A stretch of 64,000 nucleotides of DNA, from assembly GCA_963822575.1 (NCBI GenBank), contig CAWGHZ010000007.1, positions 558,001 to 622,000 on the forward strand, read 5' to 3'. Below are positions 45,227 through 53,300 of the stretch, piece after piece. Position numbers and translations under genes: made by a program. The notes beneath the pieces were generated by a model, which was not told the DNA's origin, did not search any database, and worked only from the letters and a program-made list of their open reading frames with translations. Origin of the DNA: CAWGHZ01 sp963822575 (GTDB lineage: Bacteria > Pseudomonadota > Alphaproteobacteria > MPNO01 > DASWLB01). Numbering within the stretch: the stretch's first letter is position 1; every line of letters begins with the position of its first letter.

Positions 45227-47047
45227 TCAGGCCCCGAGCGCCGCGGCGCCAGCCACGGCGGGCGATGGCGCCTCGACCTCGTCGGCGAACTGCAGCGCAT
45301 AGAGCCGCGCATACGCGCCGCCGCGCGCCATCAGCTCGGCGTGGGTGCCGCGCTCGACCACCTTGCCGCCGTCGAGCACGTAGATCAGGTCGGCATCGAC
45401 CACGGTGGACAGGCGATGGGCGATCACCACGGTGGTGCGCCCGGCCATCAGCGTGCGCAGCGCCGCCTGCACCTGGCGCTCGGATTCGGTGTCGAGCGCC
45501 GAGGTCGCCTCGTCGAGCAGCAGGATCGGCGCGTCCTTCAGCATGGCGCGCGCGATGGCGAGGCGCTGGCGCTGGCCGCCCGAGAGCTTCATGCCGCGCC
45601 CGCCGACATGGGTGTAGTAGCCCTCGGGCAGCGCCATGATGAAATCGTGCGCACTCGCCGCCCGCGCGGCGGCGACGATGCCGGCCTCGTCCGCGTCCGG
45701 CCGGCCGTAGGCGATGTTGGCGTAGACCGTGTCGTCGAACAGCGCGATCTCCTGGCTGACCAGCCCGATGCGGGCACGCAGGCTCGCCAGGGTCACGTCG
45801 CGCACGTCCTGGCCGTCCACCGTCACCCAGCCGCCGTCCACGTCGTAGAAGCGCGGGATCAGGTTGAGCACGGTCGACTTGCCGGCGCCCGACGGGCCGA
45901 CCAGCGCGACGCGCTTGCCACCTGGGATGTCGAGCGTGACGCCGTCGAGCGCGGGCGCAACGTCCGCGCCGGCGCGGTAGGCAAAGCGCACCTCCTCGAA
46001 CCGGATGGCGCCCTCGCGCGCGGCCAGCGGTCTGGCGTCCGGCGCGTCGACGATCGAGGGCTCCACGTCCAGCATGTCGAACACGCGCTGGGCGGCGGCA
46101 AGCCCTTCCTGCAGGTTGGCGTTGAGCTGGGCAAGGCGCTTCATCGGCTCGTAGGCGAGCAGCAGCGCGGTGATGAAGGAGAAGAGCTGGCCCGTCGTGC
46201 GCGCGCCGTGGATCACCTGCGCGCCGCCATAGAGGATCACGAGCAGGATCGCGACGCCGCCGAGCGATTCCATGATCGGGTGCGACAGCGACCGCGTGCG
46301 TGCCGCCCGGCAGGCGAGCTTGTAGACCTGCTCGATCAGCACCCCCGCGCGCTTCTTCTCGTAGCCCTCCATCCCGTAAGCCTTGACGTGGCGCGCGCCC
46401 TGGAAGGTCTCGGTCAGCAGGGTGGCGAACGCGCCCATCTGCTGCTGCGTGTTCGCCGAGACCTTGCGCATGCGCCGTCCGATCTTGACGATCGGCAGCA
46501 CCGCCACCGGGAACACCACCGAGGCGACCAGCGCCAGCACCCAGTCCTGGTAGAACATCACGCCCACCAGGAACGCGACGGTCAGCGAGTCCTTGCCGAT
46601 GCCGCTGAGCGCGCTGGTCATCGTGTTGCGCAACAGGTTCACGTCGGTGATGAAGCGGGAGACGAGCCGGCCCGTCGAGGTGTCGTGGAAGAAGGTGAGG
46701 TCGGCGCGCAACAGATGCGCCAGCATCTGGTTCTGCATGCCGGCGATGATGCGCTGGCCGGCCTTGGTCATCAGCACGGACTGCCCGTAGGTGGCCGCGC
46801 CCTTGACCGCGAAGGTGGCAAGCACCGCCCCGGCGACCCATGGCAGCATCGCCCCGTTCCGGGCGATGAACACGGTGTCGAGCACCGGCTCCATCAGCCG
46901 GGCGAGCGCCGCGGTGGCGAACGCGGTCAGCGACATGCAGGCTGCCGCGGCCGCGATGGTGCCGACCTGCGGGCGGATGTAGCCCGCGACGAGACGGCGC
47001 ACCAGCGGCCAGGTCGCCTGCGTTACCGGAAGTGCTGTACTGGCCAA
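45227..47047 (-). CDS. msbA: Lipid A export ABC transporter MsbA
   Basis: Protein of about 606 aa with six membrane helices (residues about 15-310) and one ABC domain. Walker A is LVGPSGAGKSTVL, the signature LSGGQRQRLAIARA, Walker B PILLLDEATSALD. Such half-transporters dimerise and flip lipid A. The start is most likely TTG at 47047 (LASTALPVTQATWPLVRRLV), because GGAGGA lies 11 bp upstream; ATGs at 47107 and 47137 give extra residues with no family likeness. It heads the waaA-lpxK-lpxL block, supporting the MsbA call over other half-transporters. Confidence 0.9.
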   Translation of the reverse strand: MASTALPVTQATWPLVRRLVAGYIRPQVGTIAAAAACMSLTAFATAALARLMEPVLDTVFIARNGAMLPWVAGAVLATFAVKGAATYGQSVLMTKAGQRIIAGMQNQMLAHLLRADLTFFHDTSTGRLVSRFITDVNLLRNTMTSALSGIGKDSLTVAFLVGVMFYQDWVLALVASVVFPVAVLPIVKIGRRMRKVSANTQQQMGAFATLLTETFQGARHVKAYGMEGYEKKRAGVLIEQVYKLACRAARTRSLSHPIMESLGGVAILLVILYGGAQVIHGARTTGQLFSFITALLLAYEPMKRLAQLNANLQEGLAAAQRVFDMLDVEPSIVDAPDARPLAAREGAIRFEEVRFAYRAGADVAPALDGVTLDIPGGKRVALVGPSGAGKSTVLNLIPRFYDVDGGWVTVDGQDVRDVTLASLRARIGLVSQEIALFDDTVYANIAYGRPDADEAGIVAAARAASAHDFIMALPEGYYTHVGGRGMKLSGGQRQRLAIARAMLKDAPILLLDEATSALDTESERQVQAALRTLMAGRTTVVIAHRLSTVVDADLIYVLDGGKVVERGTHAELMARGGAYARLYALQFADEVEAPSPAVAGAAALGA

Positions 47048-47169
47048 GGCCCTGATCGTCCTCCGTCGCCGGTGCGGGACCGGGCAGGTGGCGCCGGACC
47101 ATAGCATGGCCCCCGACTCGGGCCAACGCTCCGGCACCGGCCGCCGGCGCAGATGCTAAACTCCCGCCG

Positions 47170-47694
47170 ATGCGCCCCCTCGCCTTGATCCTTGGGTTCG
47201 TTCTTTGCGCCGTGGCGCCGGCCGGCGGCTGGACGTTCTACTACCACGTATTCGGCGACTGGCGGCTGGTGTGCTGGCGCAGCGCCGAGACCAGCCATGA
47301 CCCGCGCTGCGACCTCAGCGCCCCGCCGGAAGCGCTGGTGGCCGGCACGTTAAACGTGCTGCACGTCGCCGAGCCCGCGCCCGACGCCTTCCGGGTGTGG
47401 ATCGAGATCCGCGACCGGCCGGCCTCCGGCGTCCCCGCCTTCGTGCGGATCGGCGGGTTCCCGGTGCACCAGGCGATGCCGGCGGGGGGCGCCGCCGCCT
47501 GGACCGGCGCCGAGGCCAGGCGCATGGTGGGCGAGATGGGCGCGGCGGACCGGCTGGCGTTCCGGGTCGAGACCGCTCCCTACGGATTGCCGCACGACAC
47601 CCCGGTCGCCCTCGCCGCCTTCCGAGACGCCCTGGCGGCCTATCGCACCGCGATCCGCCAGAACGGCATCCTGGGCCGACCCCCCAGCCCGTAA
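47170..47694 (+). CDS. Exported hypothetical protein, possibly IalB-like
   Basis: Protein of 174 aa with a signal peptide (residues about 1-20, LALILGFVLCAVAPAGG) and a periplasmic domain starting TFYYHVFGDWRLVCWRSAET. The GDW...C pattern and later paired cysteine (RCDLSAPPE) recall the invasion-associated locus B family, but I could not confirm it. It diverges from msbA across about 120 bp. No catalytic motif is visible. Confidence 0.55.
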   Translation: MRPLALILGFVLCAVAPAGGWTFYYHVFGDWRLVCWRSAETSHDPRCDLSAPPEALVAGTLNVLHVAEPAPDAFRVWIEIRDRPASGVPAFVRIGGFPVHQAMPAGGAAAWTGAEARRMVGEMGAADRLAFRVETAPYGLPHDTPVALAAFRDALAAYRTAIRQNGILGRPPSP

Positions 47695-47792
47695 CCCCTT
47701 GTAATTCCACTTAACTTGGTCTTCTGGCACGGTTCTTGCGTCGGGCGGGGCGGAGAGGCCGCCCGCGGGTGGCACGGAAAAGGGGTCAAGCC

Positions 47793-47903
47793 ATGAACAA
47801 GTCGCGACGTCTGGTGCTGCGCGCCTGGAGCTTCACGCTGGTGCTGTCGATGCTGGTGCTGGTCTACGGCGCGGCGCTGCTGTCCGGCCCGTTCCAGGGC
47901 TGA
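47793..47903 (+). CDS. Very small single-span membrane protein (36 aa)
   Basis: Protein of 36 aa: a basic N-terminus MNKSRRLVLRAW and one helix (SFTLVLSMLVLVYGAALL). AAGGGG lies about 8 bp upstream. Codon use matches neighbours and the frame is clean, but no relative is recognised. It lies 98 bp after the exported protein gene on the same strand and converges with the DUF4389 gene 8 bp away. Confidence 0.4.
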   Translation: MNKSRRLVLRAWSFTLVLSMLVLVYGAALLSGPFQG

Positions 47904-47911
47904 AGCAGCGC

Positions 47912-48226
47912 CTACAGATAGCGCGGCTCGTCGGGCGGCAGCACGTCCGGCCGCGCGTCGGGCCAGGGGGCGAAGGGGAAGGGCCGCGCCTCGCTCGCGA
48001 AGGTGAGGAAGGCGACGATCTCGCCGATCCAGGCGGCGAACTGGGCGCCGAAGGCGGCCAGGCGGTCGAGCGGGTGTCCGCTGAACAGCGCGAACAGGAA
48101 CTGGATGACGGCGATGATTCCGAGCAGGAACTGCGCCACGTAGAACGCCACGCCGAACAGGATCATGTAGAGGCCGCGCAGCCAGGTCTCGCCGGCCGTC
48201 AAGTTGGCCTTCATCTCGTCGTCCAT
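47912..48226 (-). CDS. DUF4389-like membrane protein
   Basis: Protein of 104 aa with a charged N-terminus, a helix at about residues 20-48 (LYMILFGVAFYVAQFLLGII) continuing into a second hydrophobic stretch, and a Pro-rich C-terminal tail. The layout and the phrase FLFALFSGHPLDRLAAFG match the DUF4389 family of small envelope proteins with unknown function. It is 37 bp downstream of pmbA on the same strand and probably cotranscribed. Confidence 0.7.
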   Translation of the reverse strand: MDDEMKANLTAGETWLRGLYMILFGVAFYVAQFLLGIIAVIQFLFALFSGHPLDRLAAFGAQFAAWIGEIVAFLTFASEARPFPFAPWPDARPDVLPPDEPRYL

Positions 48227-48263
48227 CGCCGCCCCCCCTTGCGATACCCCCTCGCGCCGCGGC

Positions 48264-49607
48264 TTAAGTCCCTGCGACGGTCATGCCGTCGACGCGCAGG
48301 CTCGGCGCGTCCATCCCGGTGCGGAACTCCAAATCGTCGGCGGGCGTCAGGTTCTTGAACATCTCCTTCAGATTGCCCGCCACAGTGATCTCGCTCACCG
48401 GATAGGCGATCTCGCCGTTCTCGATCCAGAAGCCCGACGCGCCGCGGCTGTAGTCACCGGTGACGATGGAGACGCCCATCCCGATCATCTCGGTGACGAG
48501 AAGCCCCTGGCCGATGGCGCGGATCATCTCGTCGCGCGAAACGCGGCCCGGTTCCATGTAGAGGTTGGTCGGCGCCGGCGAGGGCGTGGACGAGGTGCCG
48601 CGCGCGGCGTGGCCGGTGGTCTCGAGCCCGAGCTGGCGCGCCGCCGCGAGGTCGAGGAACCAGGTGGTGAGGCGCCCGTCCTCGATCGGCGCGCGGCGCC
48701 GGTTGGCGATCCCCTCGCCGTCGAACGGCTTCGACCGCAGCCCGCGCGCGCGGTGCGGGTCGTCGATCACGTTGATGCCGGGCGCGAAGACCGGCTGGCC
48801 CATCTTGTCCTTGAGGAACGACGTGCCGCGTGCGACCGAGGCGCCGTTGATCGCACCCGCCAGCGAGCGCAGGAGCCCGCCCGAGACGCGCTTGTCGAAC
48901 ACCACCGGCACGCGCGCCGACTTCATCTTGCGCGCGCCGAGCCGGCGCACCGCGCGCTCGCCGGCGGTCCGGCCGATCTCGGCGGGGTCGCGCAGATCGG
49001 TGCGGTAGACCGCGGTCGCGTAGTCGTAGTCGCGCTCCATCGCCGTGCCTTCGCCGGCCAGCACCGACGCCGCGACCGAGTGGCTCGACCCGGCATAGCT
49101 CCGCGCGAACCCGTTGGTCGCGGCCAGCGCAACGACCGACCGGCTCCAGCCCGCCTCGGCGCCTTCCGAGTTGGTGACGCCGGGAACGGCGCGCGCCGCG
49201 TCCTCGGCGGCGCGGACGGCCTCGATCATCTCCTCGGCCGAGGGCTCGGTGTCGTCGCAGATGTCGAGCGCCGGCACGTCGCGGGCGATCTGGCCGGGCT
49301 CGGCAATGCCGCAATAGCGGTCCTCCGGCGCGGCCTTCGCGGTGGCGACGGCGCGCTCGACCAACTCTTCGAGCATGTCCGGCTTGAAATCGTTGGACGA
49401 GACGATCGCCTGGCGCTTGCCGACCAGGACGCGGAGCCCCATGTCGCGCGCCTCCGACCGCTCCAGCTTCTCCAGCGCGCCCAGCCGCCACGCGACCGAG
49501 AGCGACGCGCCGGCGAACATCACCGCGTCGGCTTCGTCCGCCCCGGCGCGCTTCGCCCGGTCCAGAAGGTCGGTGATCAAGGCGAGCGGTTCGACGTCAA
49601 GCGGCAT
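48264..49607 (-). CDS. pmbA: TldD/PmbA family metallopeptidase subunit
   Basis: Protein of 447 aa of the TldE/PmbA branch. TldD-TldE proteins form a heterodimeric peptidase that degrades unfolded or ribosomal-peptide substrates; the metal-binding HEXXXH belongs to TldD, and its absence here fits PmbA. Landmarks are ARDMGLRVLVGKRQAIVSSN, GEGIANRRRAPIEDGRLTTW and GVSIVTGDYSRGASGFWIEN. No tldD lies in this window, which is usual because the two genes are often apart. Confidence 0.9.
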   Translation of the reverse strand: MPLDVEPLALITDLLDRAKRAGADEADAVMFAGASLSVAWRLGALEKLERSEARDMGLRVLVGKRQAIVSSNDFKPDMLEELVERAVATAKAAPEDRYCGIAEPGQIARDVPALDICDDTEPSAEEMIEAVRAAEDAARAVPGVTNSEGAEAGWSRSVVALAATNGFARSYAGSSHSVAASVLAGEGTAMERDYDYATAVYRTDLRDPAEIGRTAGERAVRRLGARKMKSARVPVVFDKRVSGGLLRSLAGAINGASVARGTSFLKDKMGQPVFAPGINVIDDPHRARGLRSKPFDGEGIANRRRAPIEDGRLTTWFLDLAAARQLGLETTGHAARGTSSTPSPAPTNLYMEPGRVSRDEMIRAIGQGLLVTEMIGMGVSIVTGDYSRGASGFWIENGEIAYPVSEITVAGNLKEMFKNLTPADDLEFRTGMDAPSLRVDGMTVAGT

Positions 49608-49673
49608 GGCGATCTCCCGGCGGGGTCACGTGACATTTGGGCCGCCGCGCGCCAGGGTCAAGGCGAAACCCCG

Positions 49674-49791
49674 ACTGCCATCCCGGCCGAGCCGCGCGTG
49701 GCGGCGAGCGCCCGGGACCCATCCCTCCGCGCCGCGGACCCGGCCTGATAGGCCCCGGATCGGCGCTTCGCGCCGTCCGGGGTGACAATCG
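49674..49791. repeat. Composite palindromic repeat, family C copy 2 and relatives
   Basis: About 118 bp between pmbA and an LLM gene. It includes GCCATCCCGGCC on the left and the family C hairpin GCCCCGGATCGGCGC/GCGCCGTCCGGGGTGACA at 49751-49789 on the right. The right half matches 15931-15967 and the ends resemble the element at 25.45 kb. Confidence 0.65.
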
Positions 49792-49800
49792 AGGGCGGGG

Positions 49801-50958
49801 CTACGCCGCCGATTTCGCGCCCGGCTTCAGGGGCTTGCGCAGCCCGGCCTGCTCCAGCATCGGCAGGACCTGGCGCTCGAACCGCACGAACCCGTCGTCG
49901 TAATCGAGCCAGGACAGCAGCACGCCGTCGATACCGATGTCGCTCAGCCCCTTCAGCCTGTCGACCACCACCTCCGGCGTGCCGATGATGCGGTAGCCGC
50001 CCCAGCCGCCGCGCATCTGCTTGCGCCGCGTCTCCAGGTCCTCGTTGAGGAGGCGCTGCGCCTGCACCATCTGGATGCGAAGGAGATTGTCGATGGCCGC
50101 ATCGTCGCCCTTCTCGACCGTGTAGTAGTTCCAAAGGTCGTCGGCCTCCTTCTGCGTGTCGCCCTGGGTGATGGAGGCGGCGGTCCAGACCTGGATGTCG
50201 CGGCCGTACTCGTCGCGCGCGAGCCGGCGGTAGGATTCGATCAACGCCTTCGACTTCTCGATGTCGGTCGGGTCGATGGCGAGGAACGCCATGTCGGCGT
50301 ACTTGGCGGCGAAGTGCTGACCCTTGCCGGACGAGCCCGCGTTCATCAAGGGCGGGAACGGGCGCTGGACCGGCTTCGGCATGGCGTAGCCCTTGGTCAC
50401 CTTGAGGAACCTGCCCTCGTAGTCGAACTCGTCCTCCTCGGTCCACAGCCGCTTGATGATCTCGATCCATTCGGCGGCGTAGTCGTAGCGCTGGTCGTGC
50501 TCCATGATCCTGGCGCCGAACATCTCGAGCTCGGGCGCGAACCAGCCGCAGACGATGTTGAGGGCGAACCGGCCGCCGGAGATGTGGTCGACCGTCGTCG
50601 CCTGCTTCGCCGCCATGATCGGGTGCACGGTCGGCACGTGCGAGGTGGTGAGCACGCAGGTCTCGCGCGTCGCCTGGGCGAGGCCGGCCGCCCAGGTGTA
50701 GGTCTCGAACGCCGTGCCGTTGAAGTTCGACTCACCGCCGAACCCCTTCCAGCGCGCGACCGGCACGATCGCCTCGAACCCCAGCCGTTCGGCCGTCTGG
50801 GCGAGGCGCAGCGTGTTCGGCCAGTTCATCACGAACGCCTCGGGCGCGGTGGTGATGGCGCAGCCGGACGACACGTTGGTGCCGAACGTGCCGAGCTTCA
50901 GCTTGTTGTCGTTGAACAGCGGGTTGGTCGCGGCGCGCGGGTCGTCGGTAACGGCCAT
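49801..50958 (-). CDS. LLM class flavin-dependent monooxygenase (SsuD/RutA-like)
   Basis: Protein of 385 aa related to FMNH2-dependent monooxygenases such as SsuD and RutA. Landmarks are KLGTFGTNVSSGCAITTAPE, DHISGGRFALNIVCGWFAPE near residue 122 and EYDYAAEW-like helix, then NAGSSGKGQHFAAKYADMAF. GWFAPELEMFG is typical of this branch. It probably inserts oxygen into a small sulfonate, pyrimidine-like or other substrate. No partner flavin reductase is adjacent. Confidence 0.87.
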   Translation of the reverse strand: MAVTDDPRAATNPLFNDNKLKLGTFGTNVSSGCAITTAPEAFVMNWPNTLRLAQTAERLGFEAIVPVARWKGFGGESNFNGTAFETYTWAAGLAQATRETCVLTTSHVPTVHPIMAAKQATTVDHISGGRFALNIVCGWFAPELEMFGARIMEHDQRYDYAAEWIEIIKRLWTEEDEFDYEGRFLKVTKGYAMPKPVQRPFPPLMNAGSSGKGQHFAAKYADMAFLAIDPTDIEKSKALIESYRRLARDEYGRDIQVWTAASITQGDTQKEADDLWNYYTVEKGDDAAIDNLLRIQMVQAQRLLNEDLETRRKQMRGGWGGYRIIGTPEVVVDRLKGLSDIGIDGVLLSWLDYDDGFVRFERQVLPMLEQAGLRKPLKPGAKSAA

Positions 50959-51101
50959 TCGGGAAACTCCGTCGGTGATCGGCGCACGCTAGCAAATGCG
51001 CGCGCCGGGGACAAACGATGCCCGCGCGATTGCGTCGCAATCGTAGGGATGCGTCCACGAGGATCGTTATGGCTGGTTGCGAAGTGAACCCGCACTAAGA
51101 A

Positions 51102-51200
51102 CGTCATGCTCGGCCTTGTGCCGGGCATCCATGAGCTTTGTTTTTTTTGCGCGCTGCCGCGCGCTGACCGTGGATGGCCGGGACAAGCCCGGCCATGACG
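51102..51200. repeat. Dispersed palindromic element, family D
   Basis: About 99 bp beginning ACGTCATGCTCGGCC and ending GGCCATGACG, with inner GGGCATCCATG and CGTGGATGGCC. The arms pair into a long hairpin with a T8 run in the middle. It lies between the LLM gene start and the ubiD stop. Confidence 0.6.
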
Positions 51201-51207
51201 GAAGAGG

Positions 51208-52713
51208 CTACTTCCAGATCGCCTTCCCCGATCCGGGCAGGCCGAGCTCCGACCACATCGAATCCACGCGCGCGACCACCTCGTCCGACATGCGGAGCTT
51301 GCGGCCCCACGCGCGGTGGGTCTCCGGCGGCAGCTTGGTGGTCGCGTCGAACCCGATCTTGGCGCCGAGGCCGGGCTCGGGCGAGGCGAAGTCGAGATAG
51401 TCGATCGGCGTGCTCTCGACGATGGTCACGTCGCGGGCGAAATCCATGTGGGTCGAGACCGCCCACATCACGTCGGTCCAGGAGCGCGCGTCGATGTCCG
51501 CGTCCACCACGATGACGAACTTGGTGTACATGAACTGGCGCAGATACGACCATACCGCCATCATCACCCGCTTGGCGTGGCCGGGATACGCCTTCTTCAT
51601 CGCGACCACGGCGATGCGGTAGGAACACGCCTCGGGCGGCAGGTAGAAATCCACGATCTCGGGAAACTGCTGGACGAGCAGCGGCAGGAACACGTCGTTG
51701 AGCGCCTGGGCGAGCACCGAGGGCTCGTCGGGCGGCCGGCCGGTGAAGGTCGAAAGATAGATCGGGGCGCGCCGCATGGTGATGGCCGACGCCGTGAACA
51801 CCGGGAAGCGTTCGACCGCGTTGTAGAAGCCGGTATGGTCGCCATACGGCCCCTCGTCGCCGTGGTCCGCCACGGAGACATGTCCCTCGATGACGATCTC
51901 GGCCTGGGCCGGCACCTTCAGCGGCACCGTCCTGCACGGCACCAGCTCGACCTTCTCGCCGCGCAGCAGCCCCGCGAACTGGTATTCCGACAGCGCCTCG
52001 GGCACCGGGGCGACGGCGGCGATGATCGTGCCGGGGTCGGCGCCGATCACCACCGCGGCCGGGATCGCGTCGGCGCCGGCTTCCTTGCTGCGCGCGTGAT
52101 GCTCCGCCCCGCCGCGATGGGCGAGCCAGCGCATCAGCGTGGTGTTCCGGCCGGTCACCTGCATGCGGTAGATGCCGAGGTTCACCGTGTCGGGGTCGGC
52201 CGGGTCGGCGGTGACCACCAGCGGCCAGGTGATCAGTGGCGCCGGCTCCCCCGGCCAGCAGGTCTGCACCGGCAGGCGGGCGAGGTCGATCTCGTCCCCC
52301 TGCCACACCGCCTCCTGGCAGGGTGCGCGCGAGACGGTCTTGGGCTTCATCGCCATCACGGTCTTGAGCAGCGGCAGCATGCCCACCGCCTCGCGCCAGC
52401 CGCCGGGCGGCTCGGGCTGGCGGAGGAACGCAAGCTGCTCGCCGAGCGCGCGGAGCTCCGCCACCTCGCGCCCCATGCCCCAGGCGACCCGCTCGACCGT
52501 GCCGAACAGATTGACCAGCACCGGCATGTCCGAGGGTTTTCCGTCCGCCTTCACCGGCTTCTCGAACAGCACCGCCGGCCCGCCCTCGGCCAGCAGGCGG
52601 GTCTGGATCTCGGTCATCTCCAGCACGGTCGAGACCGGCCGCGTAACGCGGACGAGCTTTCCCGCGCGCTCCAGCCGGTCGACGAAATCCCTCAGCGAGT
52701 TGTAGGCCCCCAT
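51208..52713 (-). CDS. ubiD: UbiD-type aromatic acid decarboxylase
   Basis: Protein of 501 aa, closer to classical UbiD (3-octaprenyl-4-hydroxybenzoate carboxy-lyase). Landmarks are GIYRMQVTGRNTTLMRWLAH, GDEGPYGDHTGFYN (conserved catalytic Glu region) and FASPEPGLGAKIGFDATTK. It needs prenylated FMN. It may serve ubiquinone synthesis or aromatic acid catabolism; the lack of adjacent ubi genes leaves this open, and the catabolic genes on the other side of the 587-bp upstream gap make a catabolic role possible. Confidence 0.88.
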   Translation of the reverse strand: MGAYNSLRDFVDRLERAGKLVRVTRPVSTVLEMTEIQTRLLAEGGPAVLFEKPVKADGKPSDMPVLVNLFGTVERVAWGMGREVAELRALGEQLAFLRQPEPPGGWREAVGMLPLLKTVMAMKPKTVSRAPCQEAVWQGDEIDLARLPVQTCWPGEPAPLITWPLVVTADPADPDTVNLGIYRMQVTGRNTTLMRWLAHRGGAEHHARSKEAGADAIPAAVVIGADPGTIIAAVAPVPEALSEYQFAGLLRGEKVELVPCRTVPLKVPAQAEIVIEGHVSVADHGDEGPYGDHTGFYNAVERFPVFTASAITMRRAPIYLSTFTGRPPDEPSVLAQALNDVFLPLLVQQFPEIVDFYLPPEACSYRIAVVAMKKAYPGHAKRVMMAVWSYLRQFMYTKFVIVVDADIDARSWTDVMWAVSTHMDFARDVTIVESTPIDYLDFASPEPGLGAKIGFDATTKLPPETHRAWGRKLRMSDEVVARVDSMWSELGLPGSGKAIWK

Positions 52714-52801
52714 GGCGCGGCATCAGGCCCCACGCCCCGCCGCCGGTCAAGAAGCGTAAGGAGTAAAGAAGCGTATGAAGTGACTCCGATTCCTCTTGTT
52801 T

Positions 52802-52884
52802 CGTCATTGCGAGGAGCATAGCGACGAAGCAATCCAAGGGCCGCGGATCGAGTTCTGGATTGCTTCGCTTCGCTCGCCATGACG
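52802..52884. repeat. Dispersed palindromic repeat, family A copy 4
   Basis: CGTCATTGCGAGGAGCATAG on the left, GAAGCAATCC and GGATTGCTTCG in the middle, CGCCATGACG on the right. Unlike copies 1-3 it lies between diverging genes, so termination is not its obvious role here. Confidence 0.75.
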
Positions 52885-53022
52885 GGTAGGGTTTGGGGTC
52901 GGTCGGGGCCCCCCGCTCTTGACGCAGAGAATAAAATCCTGTAGAGGGGCGACGGCCGGGTTGAGCCGCGGCGGCGCGCCGTCGCCCGAACGGCTTTTCG
53001 GCGGGTTTCAGGAGACAATCTA

Positions 53023-53040
53023 ACAATTTCAGTATATTGT
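53023..53040. promoter_or_regulatory. AT-rich inverted repeat, possible promoter core
   Basis: ACAAT and ATTGT flank TTCAGTAT. Within it TATATT (forward) or TATACT (reverse) could act as a -10 box, but no good -35 box stands at 17 bp in either direction. It is a sharp AT-rich island immediately before the phased repeat. Confidence 0.35.
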
Positions 53041-53053
53041 GGGAAGTTGTTGA

Positions 53054-53160
53054 GGCGACGTAGAGGCGACATCGGGCGACATAGAGGAGACATCAGGAGA
53101 CATAGAGGAGACATTCAGGTGACATAGAGGTTACCTGAGGTGGCCGAGGGGAGACATCGG
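53054..53160. repeat. Tandem 10-11-bp direct repeat phased with the DNA helix
   Basis: Ten units start at 53054, 53065, 53075, 53086, 53096, 53107, 53118, 53129, 53139 and 53149, with spacings of 11,10,11,10,11,11,11,10,10. The consensus is GGAGACATAGA alternating with GGAGACATCA, so the larger unit is 21 bp. The first seven copies are well conserved and the last three are decayed. It ends 141 bp before the start of the decarboxylase-like gene. Confidence 0.85.
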
Positions 53161-53300
53161 ACGACCTTCTGGCAACCGCGCGGCGCGGGCGCGACCTGTC
53201 GTCCGCCGGGCGGTCGCCGGGATCGCGCGATTGCGCCCGTGCGCGCTTCGGCCCAATATGGCGCCGCGTCCGACCAACAAGACCAACCCCGAGGGGAAAC

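Larger units (their letters stand above)
52714..53300. other. Divergent intergenic region of 587 bp with repeats
   Basis: Lies between ubiD (reverse) and the decarboxylase/aldolase operon (forward). It holds a family A repeat at 52802-52884, a weak TTGACG...TAGAGG pair at 52919-52947, an AT-rich inverted repeat at 53023-53040, and a phased tandem repeat at 53054-53160. A reverse-strand frame over the tandem repeat gives a seven-residue MSPLC-type periodicity but no protein-like sequence. It is the largest non-coding block of the window. Confidence 0.7.

Noticed and set aside
44000..47104. Long forward-strand frame opposite waaA and msbA
   Set aside because: Antisense to well-recognised lipid A/Kdo genes, and its composition (His/Arg/Gln-rich) is that of a shadow frame.
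43419..47126. Very long reverse-strand frame (over 1,200 codons) across lpxK, waaA and msbA
   Set aside because: It is in a different frame from three recognised genes on the same strand and is Arg/Gly/Ala-rich low-complexity sequence.
52919..52947. Sigma-70 promoter TTGACG-N17-TAGAGG
   Set aside because: The -10 box is poor and chance matches are common; mentioned only in the intergenic note.
52692..53114. Reverse-strand small protein with MSPLC-type heptad repeat
   Set aside because: It arises from the 21-bp DNA repeat, has no ribosome binding site and turns into unstructured sequence; the periodicity is better explained at the DNA level.
53054..53160. CRISPR array
   Set aside because: Units are 10-11 bp with no spacers and no cas genes nearby; it is a simple phased tandem repeat.
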